In this document: positions 10,324 through 20,035 of the stretch, one piece after another
Position numbering within the stretch: position 1 is the first letter of the stretch
Layout: the number at the start of each line of letters is the position of its first letter
Origin: an uncultured Chlorobiota bacterium
GTDB taxonomy: Bacteria > Bacteroidota > Bacteroidia > Bacteroidales > JAADGE01
DNA: 64,000 bases
NCBI GenBank assembly: GCA_947311255.1
Contig: CAMZKL010000040.1
Span: forward strand, 95,135-159,134
Reading direction: 5' to 3'
The notes under the pieces: generated by a model
The model's input: the letters and a program-made list of their open reading frames with translations, nothing else
Database searches by the model: none
Told to the model about the DNA's origin: nothing
Made by a program: the position numbers and the translations under genes

Positions 10324-11262
10324 TTATTTCAATAAAGGATGGTAATCTCCTTTTAATCCAATAGGTTTTGCATTTCTAATATTGTAAACTGTTTCAATAG
10401 TTGGTTTTACGTCTTGCAAACCAAAACCATTCCCTTTCAATATTTCTTGATAGCTTAAAGTGTGTAAATCTGTAAAACCTCCACTAAATTCAATTTCTTT
10501 TCCGTCCACAGTTATTGAACGATATATTCTTTGTCCTTTTTTCTTAATATTTTCTGGAATATTTTTATAATCTACACTTAAAAACCATCTCACATTTGCT
10601 TTCTTAAGTTTTAAAAATCCAGCAGCTTTTGCGTCTTCTGAAACATGGACTATGTTTTCTTGAACATCGCCAAAAATCCATGTAAGCATATCAAAAAAAT
10701 GTACTCCAATATTTGTTGCTACACCACCAGCTTTTTGCATTTCTCCTTTCCAACTAATAAAATACCAGCGTCCTCTAGATGTTAAATATGTTAAATCAAT
10801 ATCATAAATTTTATCTTTCGGTGCTTTTGCAACTTCTTCTTTTAACTTAATAATGTTAGGGTGTAATCTTAATTGCAAAATACTGTTAATTCTTTGTCCT
10901 GTTTCAGTTTCAACTTCTGCAAGTGCATCAACATTCCATGGGTTGAGAACCATTGGTTTTTCGCAAATTGCATCTGCATGTTGTTTTAGTGCAAAACGAA
11001 TATGAGAATCGTGTAAATAATTTGGCGTACAAATACTTACATAGTCAATTCGCTTATTTTCATTGTGTCTTAATTTATCAATATGTCTGTCAAATCTTTC
11101 AAATTCAGTAAAAAAGTCGGCATTTGGAAAATAACTATCAATTATTCCTACACTATCAAATTTATCTAGTGCAGCAATTAAATTGTTTCCTGTTTCTTTT
11201 ATTGCTTGCATATGCCGAACTGCAATGTATCCGGCTGCTCCTATTAATGCAAAATTTTTCAT
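10324..11262 (-). CDS. wbpB: Gfo/Idh/MocA oxidoreductase, WbpB-like UDP-GlcNAcA 3-dehydrogenase
   Basis: FALIGAAGYIAVRHMQAIKETGN; CEKPMVLNPWNVDAL; GGVATNIGVHFFDML. Confidence 0.85.
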   Translation of the reverse strand: MKNFALIGAAGYIAVRHMQAIKETGNNLIAALDKFDSVGIIDSYFPNADFFTEFERFDRHIDKLRHNENKRIDYVSICTPNYLHDSHIRFALKQHADAICEKPMVLNPWNVDALAEVETETGQRINSILQLRLHPNIIKLKEEVAKAPKDKIYDIDLTYLTSRGRWYFISWKGEMQKAGGVATNIGVHFFDMLTWIFGDVQENIVHVSEDAKAAGFLKLKKANVRWFLSVDYKNIPENIKKKGQRIYRSITVDGKEIEFSGGFTDLHTLSYQEILKGNGFGLQDVKPTIETVYNIRNAKPIGLKGDYHPLLK

Positions 11263-11433
11263 GCGTCTAAAATTATATAATTAATTTATATTGAATATGT
11301 TGCTTATGTGTTTGTATTTATAATAATTGTTTTGCTCTGCACACAGGAACACTTATTTTCTTTTGCACGTAACCATTGTGTTGAATTATAGTCATGCCCT
11401 TGGGTGTCAAAATCTTTGTCATGGGTGTTTCAT
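11260..11433 (-). repeat. Copy A of a ~170-nt conserved intergenic element, filling the wbpD-wbpB gap
   Basis: Reverse complement ATGAAACACCCATGACAAAGATTTTGACACCCAAGGGCATGACTATA...TTTTAGACGCATGAAA aligns without gaps to 22370-22546; about 117/147 identical over the core by hand count. Confidence 0.85.
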
Positions 11434-12017
11434 TTTATTATTTTTGAAACTTTATTATTATTGATTACATATTTTTCATTACTTTCAGGGCAAACTGCAA
11501 GTCCTTCATCATCAAATTCTAGTCTATGTCCATATTCGCTCATCCATCCAATTTGTTTTGCTGGATTTCCTACTACTAATGCATAATCTTTAATTTCTTT
11601 TGTAACAACTGCTCCTGCACCAATAAAAGCAAATTTTCCAATATTATGCCCACAAACTATTGTAGCATTTGCACCAATTGATGCTCCTTTTCTAACAATT
11701 GTTTGTTCATAACTTCCTCTTCTTACAACTGCACTTCGAGGGTTTGTAACATTTGTAAAAACCATTGAAGGTCCAAGAAAAACATCGTCTTCACAAATAA
11801 CTCCCGTATATAGCGAAACATTATTTTGAATTTTTACATTATTTCCAAGAATTACATCGGGAGAAACTACAACATTTTGACCAATATTGCACTTCTCTCC
11901 TATTTTACAATTTGACATTATATGAGAAAAATGCCATATTTTTGTCCCTTCTCCTATTGTACAATTGTTGTCAATAACAGCAGTTTCATGTGCGAAATAT
12001 TTTTTATCTTTTTGCAT
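11430..12017 (-). CDS. wbpD: WbpD-like UDP-2-acetamido-3-amino sugar N-acetyltransferase (left-handed beta-helix)
   Basis: Hexapeptide repeats [56 protein letters not shown]. Confidence 0.88.
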   Translation of the reverse strand: MQKDKKYFAHETAVIDNNCTIGEGTKIWHFSHIMSNCKIGEKCNIGQNVVVSPDVILGNNVKIQNNVSLYTGVICEDDVFLGPSMVFTNVTNPRSAVVRRGSYEQTIVRKGASIGANATIVCGHNIGKFAFIGAGAVVTKEIKDYALVVGNPAKQIGWMSEYGHRLEFDDEGLAVCPESNEKYVINNNKVSKIIK

Positions 12018-13134
12018 ATTCTAGAACAGTTTCAGTTATATATTTTAATTGTGTGTAAGATAATTCAGTATGCATTGGCAAAGATAATACCTTATTGCTT
12101 AGTTCTTCTGTTATAGGAAAATCATTTTCTTTGTATCCCAGATATTTATAGGCTTTTTGTAAATGCAAAGGATAAGGGTAATAAATCATTGCAGGAATAT
12201 CTTTACTGTTAAGGTGTTCTTTGAGTGCATCTCTGTCAATACCGCTAAGTTGAATTGTATATTGATGAAAAACATGAGTTGATTGTTTATCTCTTGCAGG
12301 TATTTTAATTTTAGGATGATTTTTAAAAGCTCTGTCATAAAAATCAGCAGCTTCTTGTCTTGCAGAAATATATTTGTCAAGATATTTTAATTTAACATTT
12401 AAAATTGCTGCTTGAATTGAATCTAACCTGGAATTTACTCCTATTTCATCATGAAAATATTTCACTTTTGAACCATGGTTAGTTATCTGTTTTAACTTTA
12501 TTGCAAGCTCATCATCGTCTGTAAAGATTGCTCCTCCATCTCCGTATGCTCCAAGATTTTTTGAAGGAAAAAATGAAGTACAACCGATAGTTCCTATAGT
12601 TCCGGACTTGTATTTTTTTCCATTTTCAAATGTATATTCTGCTCCTATTGTTTGTGCAGTATCTTCAATAACAAATAGCTTATGTTTTTTTGCAATATTC
12701 ATAATTTCCTCCATATCTGCATTTTGCCCAAACATATGTACAGGAACTATTGCTTTTGTTTTAGGGTTTATTGCTTTTTCTACTTCTTCTGGAAGTAAAT
12801 TGAAAGTATTTTTATCAACATCAACAAATTTCAGCTTCAATCCTAAAAGTGCAACAACTTCTACTGTTGCAATAAATGTAAAATCTGAGGTTATTACTTC
12901 GTCTCCGGGTTTTAAACCTAGTGCCATAAGTGCTATTTGAAGAGCATCTGTGCCGTTTGCACACGGAATAACATGTTTTACATTCAAATATTTTTCAAGA
13001 TTTTTTGAAAAGTTTTTTACGGCAGAACCATTAATAAAAGCGGCAGAATCTATTACTTCTTTTATTGCATTATCAATTTCACTTTTTATTTCTTTATACT
13101 GACTTTTTAAGTCAACCATTTGAATTTGTTTCAT
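12004..13134 (-). CDS. wbpE: DegT/DnrJ/EryC1 aminotransferase, WbpE-like
   Basis: [63 protein letters not shown]. Confidence 0.88.
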   Translation of the reverse strand: MKQIQMVDLKSQYKEIKSEIDNAIKEVIDSAAFINGSAVKNFSKNLEKYLNVKHVIPCANGTDALQIALMALGLKPGDEVITSDFTFIATVEVVALLGLKLKFVDVDKNTFNLLPEEVEKAINPKTKAIVPVHMFGQNADMEEIMNIAKKHKLFVIEDTAQTIGAEYTFENGKKYKSGTIGTIGCTSFFPSKNLGAYGDGGAIFTDDDELAIKLKQITNHGSKVKYFHDEIGVNSRLDSIQAAILNVKLKYLDKYISARQEAADFYDRAFKNHPKIKIPARDKQSTHVFHQYTIQLSGIDRDALKEHLNSKDIPAMIYYPYPLHLQKAYKYLGYKENDFPITEELSNKVLSLPMHTELSYTQLKYITETVLEYAKR

Positions 13135-13168
13135 ATTTTAGAATTATTAAATCTATTTTAATATATCC

Positions 13169-13364
13169 TCAATTTTCTCCTGTTTTTATTCTGTGTAATT
13201 GGATTTCAGAAACGCCAAATCGTTTCGCTATCAATCTAATTCTTGTTTTTCTATCAGGATTATTTAATTGTTCCGTGGTTTGAAATTATAAATTTTTGAT
13301 CTTTACATATTTCATCACAAAATTTTAGAACTTTCCATGTTTCGTTTCAGTGGCTTTCTTGCAT
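13169..13364 (-). pseudogene. Decayed coding remnant with NUMOD4-like and helix-turn-helix-like pieces
   Basis: Minus-strand frames, interrupted: NETWKVLKFCDEICKDQKFIISNHGTIK followed in another frame by TTEQLNNPDRKTRIRLIAKRFGVSEIQLHRIKTGEN*. Confidence 0.3.
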
Positions 13365-13391
13365 TTTTCTTTCTTTTTTAGAACTTATCTT

Positions 13392-14951
13392 TTATTTAGC
13401 ATAGTTAACTGCTCTAACTTCTCTAATTACTGTAATTTTAACTTGTCCTGGATATGTCATTTCTTCTTCAATTTTTTTTGCAATATTGAATGAAATTTTC
13501 TCAATGTCTTTATCGGATACTTTATCACTACCAACAATTACTCTTAATTCTCTTCCTGCTTGTATTGCATATGTTTTAACAACACCTTCTTCTTCTGCGG
13601 CTAGGGTTTCAAGTTTTTTAATTCTTTTAATATAAGATTCTGCTACTTCGCGTCTTGCTCCGGGTCTTGCCCCTGAAATTGCATCACATACCTGAACTAG
13701 TGGAGATATTAAACTTGACATTTCAACTTCATCATGATGAGAGCCAATTGCATTACAAACTTCTTTAGATTCTTTATATCTTTCTGCTAGTTTCATTCCG
13801 TATATTGCATGAGGTATTTCAATTTCTTCATCTGGCACTTTTCCAATATCATGAAGTAATCCTGCTCTTTTTGCAAGTTTAACATTAAGTCCCAATTCAG
13901 ATGCCATAACTGCACATAATTTTGCAGTTTCTTTGGAGTGTTGGAGTAAGTTTTGACCATATGATGAACGATATTTCATTTTACCTACTAAACGTAAAAT
14001 TTCTCTATGCATACCATGTAATCCTAAATCAATAGCAGTTTTTTTGCCTGTTTCCATAATCTCTTCTTCAAGTTGTTTTTTTGTTTTGCTAACAACTTCT
14101 TCTATTCTTGCAGGATGTATTCTGCCATCTGTAACTAACTGGTGTAGAGCTAATCTTGCTATTTCGCGTCTTATTGGATCAAAACTTGACAAAACAATTG
14201 ATTCAGGAGTATCATCAACAATAATTTCAATTCCTGTTGCAGCTTCTAAGGCTCTTATATTTCTTCCTTCTCTTCCAATAATTCTTCCTTTTATATCATC
14301 ACTTTCAATATGGAAAACTGTTACTGCATTTTCTATTGCACTTTCAGTACCAATTCTTTGTATTGTTTTGATAACTATTTTTTTAGCTTCTTTATTTGCG
14401 GTTATTTTAGCTTCTTCAATAATATCATTAATATGAGCCATTGCTTCTGTTTTTGCTTCGGCTTTCATGGATGCTATTAGTTCAGTTTTTGCATCTGCAG
14501 AAGAAATACCTGCAATATTTTCTAATTTTTCTAGGTGTTGTCTTCTTACTTTTTCTAATTCTTCTGTCTTATGTTCAACAACTGCTAATTGTTTTTTTAA
14601 ATTTTCGCGAATTAAATTACTTTCATGTTTAGTTTTTTCAAATTCGCTAAATTTATTTTTCAAATCTTCTTTTCGTTGGTTTAACGTGTTTTCTTTCTGT
14701 TTTAATCTATTTTCTTCTACTTGAATTTTTGAATTTTTTTCATTAATAGATTTTTCGTGTTTTTCTTTTAGTTGCAAAAACTTTTCTTTTGCTTGTAAAA
14801 TCTTTTCTTTTTTGGTTACTTCTGCTTCTGCTTCTGCTTCTTTTATTATTTTATCGGCTTTTTTGTGCATTGCTTTTATTTTAACTAAATAACCGAAAGC
14901 AAAACCGATTATTAAAGTTAAAACGCTTATTATTACTACCATTATGTCCAT
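13392..14951 (-). CDS. rny: Ribonuclease Y
   Basis: N-terminal TM plus coiled coil; KH domain [32 protein letters not shown] domain LLHDIGK; SHHDEVE. Confidence 0.95.
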   Translation of the reverse strand: MDIMVVIISVLTLIIGFAFGYLVKIKAMHKKADKIIKEAEAEAEVTKKEKILQAKEKFLQLKEKHEKSINEKNSKIQVEENRLKQKENTLNQRKEDLKNKFSEFEKTKHESNLIRENLKKQLAVVEHKTEELEKVRRQHLEKLENIAGISSADAKTELIASMKAEAKTEAMAHINDIIEEAKITANKEAKKIVIKTIQRIGTESAIENAVTVFHIESDDIKGRIIGREGRNIRALEAATGIEIIVDDTPESIVLSSFDPIRREIARLALHQLVTDGRIHPARIEEVVSKTKKQLEEEIMETGKKTAIDLGLHGMHREILRLVGKMKYRSSYGQNLLQHSKETAKLCAVMASELGLNVKLAKRAGLLHDIGKVPDEEIEIPHAIYGMKLAERYKESKEVCNAIGSHHDEVEMSSLISPLVQVCDAISGARPGARREVAESYIKRIKKLETLAAEEEGVVKTYAIQAGRELRVIVGSDKVSDKDIEKISFNIAKKIEEEMTYPGQVKITVIREVRAVNYAK

Positions 14952-14980
14952 ACTTGTTGTTTAGTTTATATAATTAAAAA

Positions 14981-15176
14981 AACCCGCAATTTCTCATGTA
15001 TTTAAAAAGAAGCTCCATATAAAGCATTCCTGAAGTTGCCTTTTATTTCAAACTTCCACTGCTTGCAAACAAGTTTTTGACGAATCAAAATTGCGGCCTG
15101 TTTTCCATAAAAATGAGCATTACTCCAAATTTGTTAGTGTTGAGCTTAACAAATAGTATTGAGAAATATGCGGGTT
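14981..15176 (-). ncRNA. ssrS: 6S RNA (ssrS) candidate
   Basis: ~196-nt intergenic stretch between zapA and rny; ends complementary (minus strand AACCCGCATATTTCTCA ... TGAGAAATTGCGGGTT) followed by a T tract; size and location fit Bacteroidota 6S RNA. Confidence 0.75.
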
Positions 15177-15233
15177 ATGTATTTTTATTCTTATCAAAAT
15201 TACGAATTATTTTACAAAAATACGAATCTATAA

Positions 15234-15530
15234 TTATTTATTTTTGATAATGTATTCGTTTAATTCAATGTTTATTTGATTTATTTCTTCGTTAATTGAT
15301 GTTGTTTGATTTTCTTTTTCTTCTTTATCTAAGAACTTTTTTGTGTATTGCAGTGCTGTCATAGCCAACAAATCTACCATATCTCTATCGGCATATCTTG
15401 TTTTATATTGTATAAGTTTATCATTTATAATTTTTGCTGCTTTTCTTATAAGTTCTTCCTCGTCTTTGTTTATACGCATAGGATAATATTCGTCACCAAT
15501 ATTAAGTCTTATTGAAAGTTTATCATCCAT
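15234..15530 (-). CDS. zapA: Cell division protein ZapA
   Basis: SIRLNIGDEYYPMRINKDEEELIRKAAKIINDKLIQYKTRYADRDMVDLLAMTALQYT. Confidence 0.85.
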   Translation of the reverse strand: MDDKLSIRLNIGDEYYPMRINKDEEELIRKAAKIINDKLIQYKTRYADRDMVDLLAMTALQYTKKFLDKEEKENQTTSINEEINQINIELNEYIIKNK

Positions 15531-15532
15531 TT

Positions 15533-15841
15533 TTATTCGTTTAATAATCCTATGCTTTTATCAATTTCCCGCACAATTTTATTTATTTTATTTTTTACTT
15601 CTTGTTTATCTTCTTCTGTCAAACTAATTATTTTTGCAATTTTTAATGTTTGTGTTTTGTTTTTAAGATTATTAATTAATTCTTTTTTTTCGTTTAATTC
15701 TGAAATTAATTTTTCAATATTTATATTTAATTCTGAATTTTTTTGTTTTTCATTTTCATACATTGATAAAATTTGCTTAATATAGTCTTTAAGTTTATTT
15801 ATTTCTGCAAATTTATCTTCCATTTTATATGTTTTCTGCAT
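15533..15841 (-). CDS. Small coiled-coil protein upstream of zapA
   Basis: 102 aa, heptad-rich; separated from zapA by 2 nt. Confidence 0.6.
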   Translation of the reverse strand: MQKTYKMEDKFAEINKLKDYIKQILSMYENEKQKNSELNINIEKLISELNEKKELINNLKNKTQTLKIAKIISLTEEDKQEVKNKINKIVREIDKSIGLLNE

Positions 15842-16001
15842 ACAAAAGTACTATAGTAATTTTAATAATAAAAATTTATAGTTTTAAAGTTTATTTTTTT
15901 AGTTTTTTTAGCTTACAGGAAAAATGTATAATTATTAAGACTGTGTAAAATAAAGTTATTGATATATGGTATAATTAATTTTAAGCAAAATATCATTTTT
16001 T

Positions 16002-16591
16002 TTAATAATACATACAAATACCAATAGTAATCCCGAGTTTTTGTTTATTTATAGAGTTATAATCCAACATAGAAGTTCTTACACTATATTTAAATCGTAT
16101 TTTTTCTTGTTTATTTTTCAACATATATTTTCCATGAATAATATCAAACAAATAAGTACCTGCTATAATAATTATGGAAGCACCAGTTATGTACGAATGT
16201 GTTTTTTCTCCATCAGTATTGGGGGTTTCTTTTTTAAAAAATAAAAAAAAGGAGGAAGTATCGGAACTTGTTTTTTTATAGTGAAAATATTCATAAGTTA
16301 ATGCCGCATATGCAGCACTTCTTATTCCGAGTAAACTATATCCTATTTTTTTTCTTGTGCTTTAAAATGGATATATCCGGGAACAATTGATGCGTACATC
16401 ATATCTTGCATCCTGAATGTTTGAGATAAAAGATAATATTCTTCATATGTCATGCTTTCAGGAATTTCGGGGAAAGAGTAATTTTCGTTTTTATGTTTTT
16501 GATAAAAATCAATATCTTGTCCGTGAACAATGTTAGCGTATTGAAATATTATTATTCCTATAATTATTAATATTTTAATATATTTTTTCAT
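16002..16591 (-). pseudogene. Exported protein gene split by a 1-nt frameshift in an A8 tract (track shows only the 5' part, 16343-16591)
   Basis: Adding one A at the tract near 16350 lets ...VPGYIHFKAQEKK continue as IGYSLLGIRSAAYAALTYEYFHYKKTSSDTSSFFLFFKKETPNTDGEKTHSYITGASIIIIAGTYLFDIIHGKYMLKNKQEKIRFKYSVRTSMLDYNSINKQKLGITIGICMYY*. Confidence 0.75.
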
Positions 16592-16711
16592 TCTTTTTTC
16601 ATTTTACGGACAACAAATATAAAAAAAACAGATTTAATTTACTCTTTGAGATAATATTTTTATACGAGGTACATTTTTAGTCTTTTATGCTGGTAGCTAG
16701 TTAATTATCTT

Positions 16712-19567
16712 TTAAAAAGGAATACTAAACATAATAAATTCCGGGACAATTGAACCATCAGGAAGGTATGAAACTCTTCCTCCAAGTTCTACTGGCTCAC
16801 CTAATCTTAGTAAATTAACTTGAAAGAATATTTCTAAACCAGCAGAAGAAAAGTCCTCTGTTTTATTATTCCCAAGATGATCTATACTTACATAATCGAA
16901 AAAGATATTTGCTCTTATTCTTTTAAAATAAACAAAAGGTCCTATATTAATATCCGGATGCCAAACCGGTAATGAATAATTAATACTTGCACTTGATAGT
17001 TTGTCAAAAGCATAATAAGTATGACCTCTTGGAAAAGATTGTGGACTTGAAAACCAATAATAATTATTTACATTAAAATCTTTATCTGAACGTTGCTGCT
17101 CGTATCCTGCTTTAAGATTTATAGAGTGATGTTTAAAAAATCCGGGAAGATAAACAGATACAATTGCCGAAATCTGACTTCCAAAAATATTTATATTTTG
17201 AGGTGTATGTTGATAAACTCCATAAAAAAAATATCCAAGCCTAGGGTTGACATCTTGTGTTGCTTGTTTTCTAAAAGAATACAAACTCCCTGAATATGAG
17301 AGAGTTGAAAAGTTACCACTAGCTGACTCAGTTATACTTCTAATATTTTTATTTGTCCGCTGTATAAATGAATAAGATGTTTTTAATGTAGCTCCTTTTG
17401 TATAAATTCCTTTACTAAAATTTAACGGTATTGAAACTCCAAGTTTCGAATACATTTCTTCCCAATCATCCGGAACATAAACAAATTTATTATTTGCAAC
17501 ATCATATAGTTTGTAATTCAAATGTCGTTGTGCCCATCCTCCTGTTATTGATAACTCAGGATAAAATCTTTTAAAAATTGCAGTTATATTTGAACTTACT
17601 GTTCCTTCATTTATGTTATAAGTTGCTCCTGCTTTTCCAAAAACAGTATTCAAAATATTTGCTGAAAGAATTTCAATTCCAACTTCTGGTTTATATGCTG
17701 TAACTTCATCCGGATAATTCAAACTTAATCCCCATGAATGAATGTTTATTGCGTGTTTGTACTTTTTATACTTTGTTACTTCAAATTCTTTTTGAGGAAT
17801 TAAATTGGGTGTTAAAACGTTTTTACTTTGCTCTTGTTTTTGAAGTGTTTTTGCAATATAGTTTTTTGATTTTTTAACAGATGAAATTGGTTTCCATTCT
17901 TTTTCTGTTAATTCAATTTCTGCTATATCGTAACCATCAATAGAATAATCAATAAACATCATTTTATTATCTTTAACTTTTGGATTGTATGCTCCAAATT
18001 TACGAGATGTAATTTTATACTTATCTTTCGTTTTAATATTAATTGCATAAATATTACCTATTCCGCTCAAATTTGAGTTGAAAATTATATAATTTTTATA
18101 AAAAACAGGGCGACCAACATTTTCAAAGGAACGTTTTGTTAGGTCTGATCTTTTATCATTTTCAACATTAATAATTGTTAGAACTGTTCCTGTTTCATTA
18201 CTTTTAGTAAAAACAACTCTTTGATTATCAACATCCCAAGAAGGAGTTCTAAAAAAATCATTATTTTTTGCAGGAAAACGTTTTATTTCATTTCCTGTAT
18301 CACTATTTAAAATAACCAATGCAGATTTCATTTCTGTTGTGTATTCAACTGTTGCAATTTTTTTACCATCAGGAGAAAGTGCAGGAGCGAAAAATTTTTG
18401 TTTTTTTGTCAATCTTTTTTCTTCTTTTGTTCTATAATCAAAACAAACAATATCAGAATAATCTTTTAGTTGAAAACGCAAATCAGGATATGTTCTTGCC
18501 CACACAACCTTTCCTTTTGCAGTTGAAACAATTCCTGCATCAGTAGCTAAAAGTTTTTCTTCTTTTCCGTTTTTATCAAGAATATAAAAACTTGTCAAAT
18601 CACTTTTCATACTACTTTTCTTAACTAAGATATGATTATTTTCAATATAATTTGGCTCTGTATATTTAGTCCAAGATTTCTTTTTTGTATTATTTAAAAT
18701 TTTAGCATCAGTAAAAGTATTTTTTTCAGATTGAGTAGTCCAAATAGAATCGTAATAGTGCATTGCTTCTTTGTAAAGTTTTCTTTCATTAAGTCCAGTA
18801 TGATGTTTTAGTGCCATTGAAAACGCAAATGGCCAGAAAGAGAATTTAGATGAGCTTTCTAGCGTTTTATCAAAAATATCTGCACCGTATTTTGTTCTAG
18901 CATAGGAAGTTAATATCCAACCTAGTTTGTAATGGTTAGGATAAAATGTTTTATATGAGCCAAGTTTTGCTTTATCGTAAGATATTCTTTTGTTATTTTG
19001 CAATATTGTTCTTATTCCCATATTAAATTGAGGGATTCTACCTCTTCCGCTTTCTGTTAATGCTGTTTCCATTGCAACAGCATCTCCTTCAAAAAACCAA
19101 TATGGATACGAATATTGCCCTATTAATGTTCCTGTTTGCCCAAGAAGAATACTTAAAAATTTAGTAAAATATTTATTACTTTTAGAATATTGAACTGCGT
19201 GCCTAAACTCGTGTGAACCAAGAGTATAAAACCAATCCTCAGTTCCTAAATCAGCTGCATATTGAGATGGTGTTATAAACCATGCAGAACGATATGGTCG
19301 TAATCCTACAAAACCATTAGAAATTGTTGATTGATTATATAACAAAATCGGAAGTTTTTTTGGTTTTCCTTTTAAAGTTTTTGTTTCAAATTCATACAAA
19401 TAATCAATAAGGTTTGCAGATTTTGTTGCTTGTTTTTCCAGTCCTTTTTCAAAAACTATTTTAGTATGTTTTGAATTTATTTCCATCCATTTTATATTGC
19501 AAGGGTTTTGTTGAGCATATATAAAAAATGGTAAAAACATTGCTAAGAATAATAATTTTGTTTTCAT
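16712..19567 (-). CDS. Exported TolB-like beta-propeller protein with outer-membrane barrel-like C-terminus
   Basis: Signal peptide; SHEFRHAVQYSKSNKYF; APALSPDGKKIATVEYT propeller repeats; aromatic C-terminus EFIMFSIPF. Confidence 0.65.
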   Translation of the reverse strand: MKTKLLFLAMFLPFFIYAQQNPCNIKWMEINSKHTKIVFEKGLEKQATKSANLIDYLYEFETKTLKGKPKKLPILLYNQSTISNGFVGLRPYRSAWFITPSQYAADLGTEDWFYTLGSHEFRHAVQYSKSNKYFTKFLSILLGQTGTLIGQYSYPYWFFEGDAVAMETALTESGRGRIPQFNMGIRTILQNNKRISYDKAKLGSYKTFYPNHYKLGWILTSYARTKYGADIFDKTLESSSKFSFWPFAFSMALKHHTGLNERKLYKEAMHYYDSIWTTQSEKNTFTDAKILNNTKKKSWTKYTEPNYIENNHILVKKSSMKSDLTSFYILDKNGKEEKLLATDAGIVSTAKGKVVWARTYPDLRFQLKDYSDIVCFDYRTKEEKRLTKKQKFFAPALSPDGKKIATVEYTTEMKSALVILNSDTGNEIKRFPAKNNDFFRTPSWDVDNQRVVFTKSNETGTVLTIINVENDKRSDLTKRSFENVGRPVFYKNYIIFNSNLSGIGNIYAINIKTKDKYKITSRKFGAYNPKVKDNKMMFIDYSIDGYDIAEIELTEKEWKPISSVKKSKNYIAKTLQKQEQSKNVLTPNLIPQKEFEVTKYKKYKHAINIHSWGLSLNYPDEVTAYKPEVGIEILSANILNTVFGKAGATYNINEGTVSSNITAIFKRFYPELSITGGWAQRHLNYKLYDVANNKFVYVPDDWEEMYSKLGVSIPLNFSKGIYTKGATLKTSYSFIQRTNKNIRSITESASGNFSTLSYSGSLYSFRKQATQDVNPRLGYFFYGVYQHTPQNINIFGSQISAIVSVYLPGFFKHHSINLKAGYEQQRSDKDFNVNNYYWFSSPQSFPRGHTYYAFDKLSSASINYSLPVWHPDINIGPFVYFKRIRANIFFDYVSIDHLGNNKTEDFSSAGLEIFFQVNLLRLGEPVELGGRVSYLPDGSIVPEFIMFSIPF

Positions 19568-19585
19568 TTTTATGTTTTTTGTAAG

Positions 19586-20035
19586 TTATAATTTCATATC
19601 TTCAAATAAAAGATAATGGTTACTTTGCATTCCAATTTTTGAGTAAACTTTTTGTGCAATAAGATTAGTTTTATCAACATATAATCTAATTCCTGAAAAA
19701 TCTAAACTTTCAGAAACAATTTTTTTTATTTCAGAATACATCAGTTTAAAAACACCTTTTCCTCTGTATTCGGGCAATACATATACTGATTGTATCCAAA
19801 TAATTTTATTATTTCGCCAGTCGCTCCATTCGTAAGTAATTAACAAAGATGCTATTACTTTTCCATCATCCTCAACAATATAATATTTGCCTTTCTCAAA
19901 TTTTTTAAAAACTGCTTTAACACCTTTCAAAACTGTTTCAATATCCAAGTTAAAATTTTCAGTTTCAAGAGCCATTTTTTTCTGAAATCCAGCAATTATT
20001 TTATATTCTGATTTTATTGCTTCTCTAAAAATCAT
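19586..20035 (-). CDS. GNAT family N-acetyltransferase
   Basis: IIWIQSVYVLPEYRGKGVFKLMYSEI; VDKTNLIAQKVYSKIGMQ. Confidence 0.85.
   Translation of the reverse strand: MIFREAIKSEYKIIAGFQKKMALETENFNLDIETVLKGVKAVFKKFEKGKYYIVEDDGKVIASLLITYEWSDWRNNKIIWIQSVYVLPEYRGKGVFKLMYSEIKKIVSESLDFSGIRLYVDKTNLIAQKVYSKIGMQSNHYLLFEDMKL

Noticed and set aside
12608-12940. Plus-strand 110-aa ORF
   Set aside because: Antisense shadow of the wbpE aminotransferase
14044-14436. Plus-strand 130-aa ORF
   Set aside because: Antisense to the rny KH/HD region; Ile/Ser-rich translation typical of shadow ORFs
14816-14850. (TTCTGC)n microsatellite in rny
   Set aside because: Encodes the KEAEAEAEV coiled-coil stretch; explained by Glu/Ala repeats
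16041-16244. Plus-strand 67-aa ORF in the track
   Set aside because: Antisense to the frameshifted second half of the 16002-16591 gene, whose reading is more protein-like
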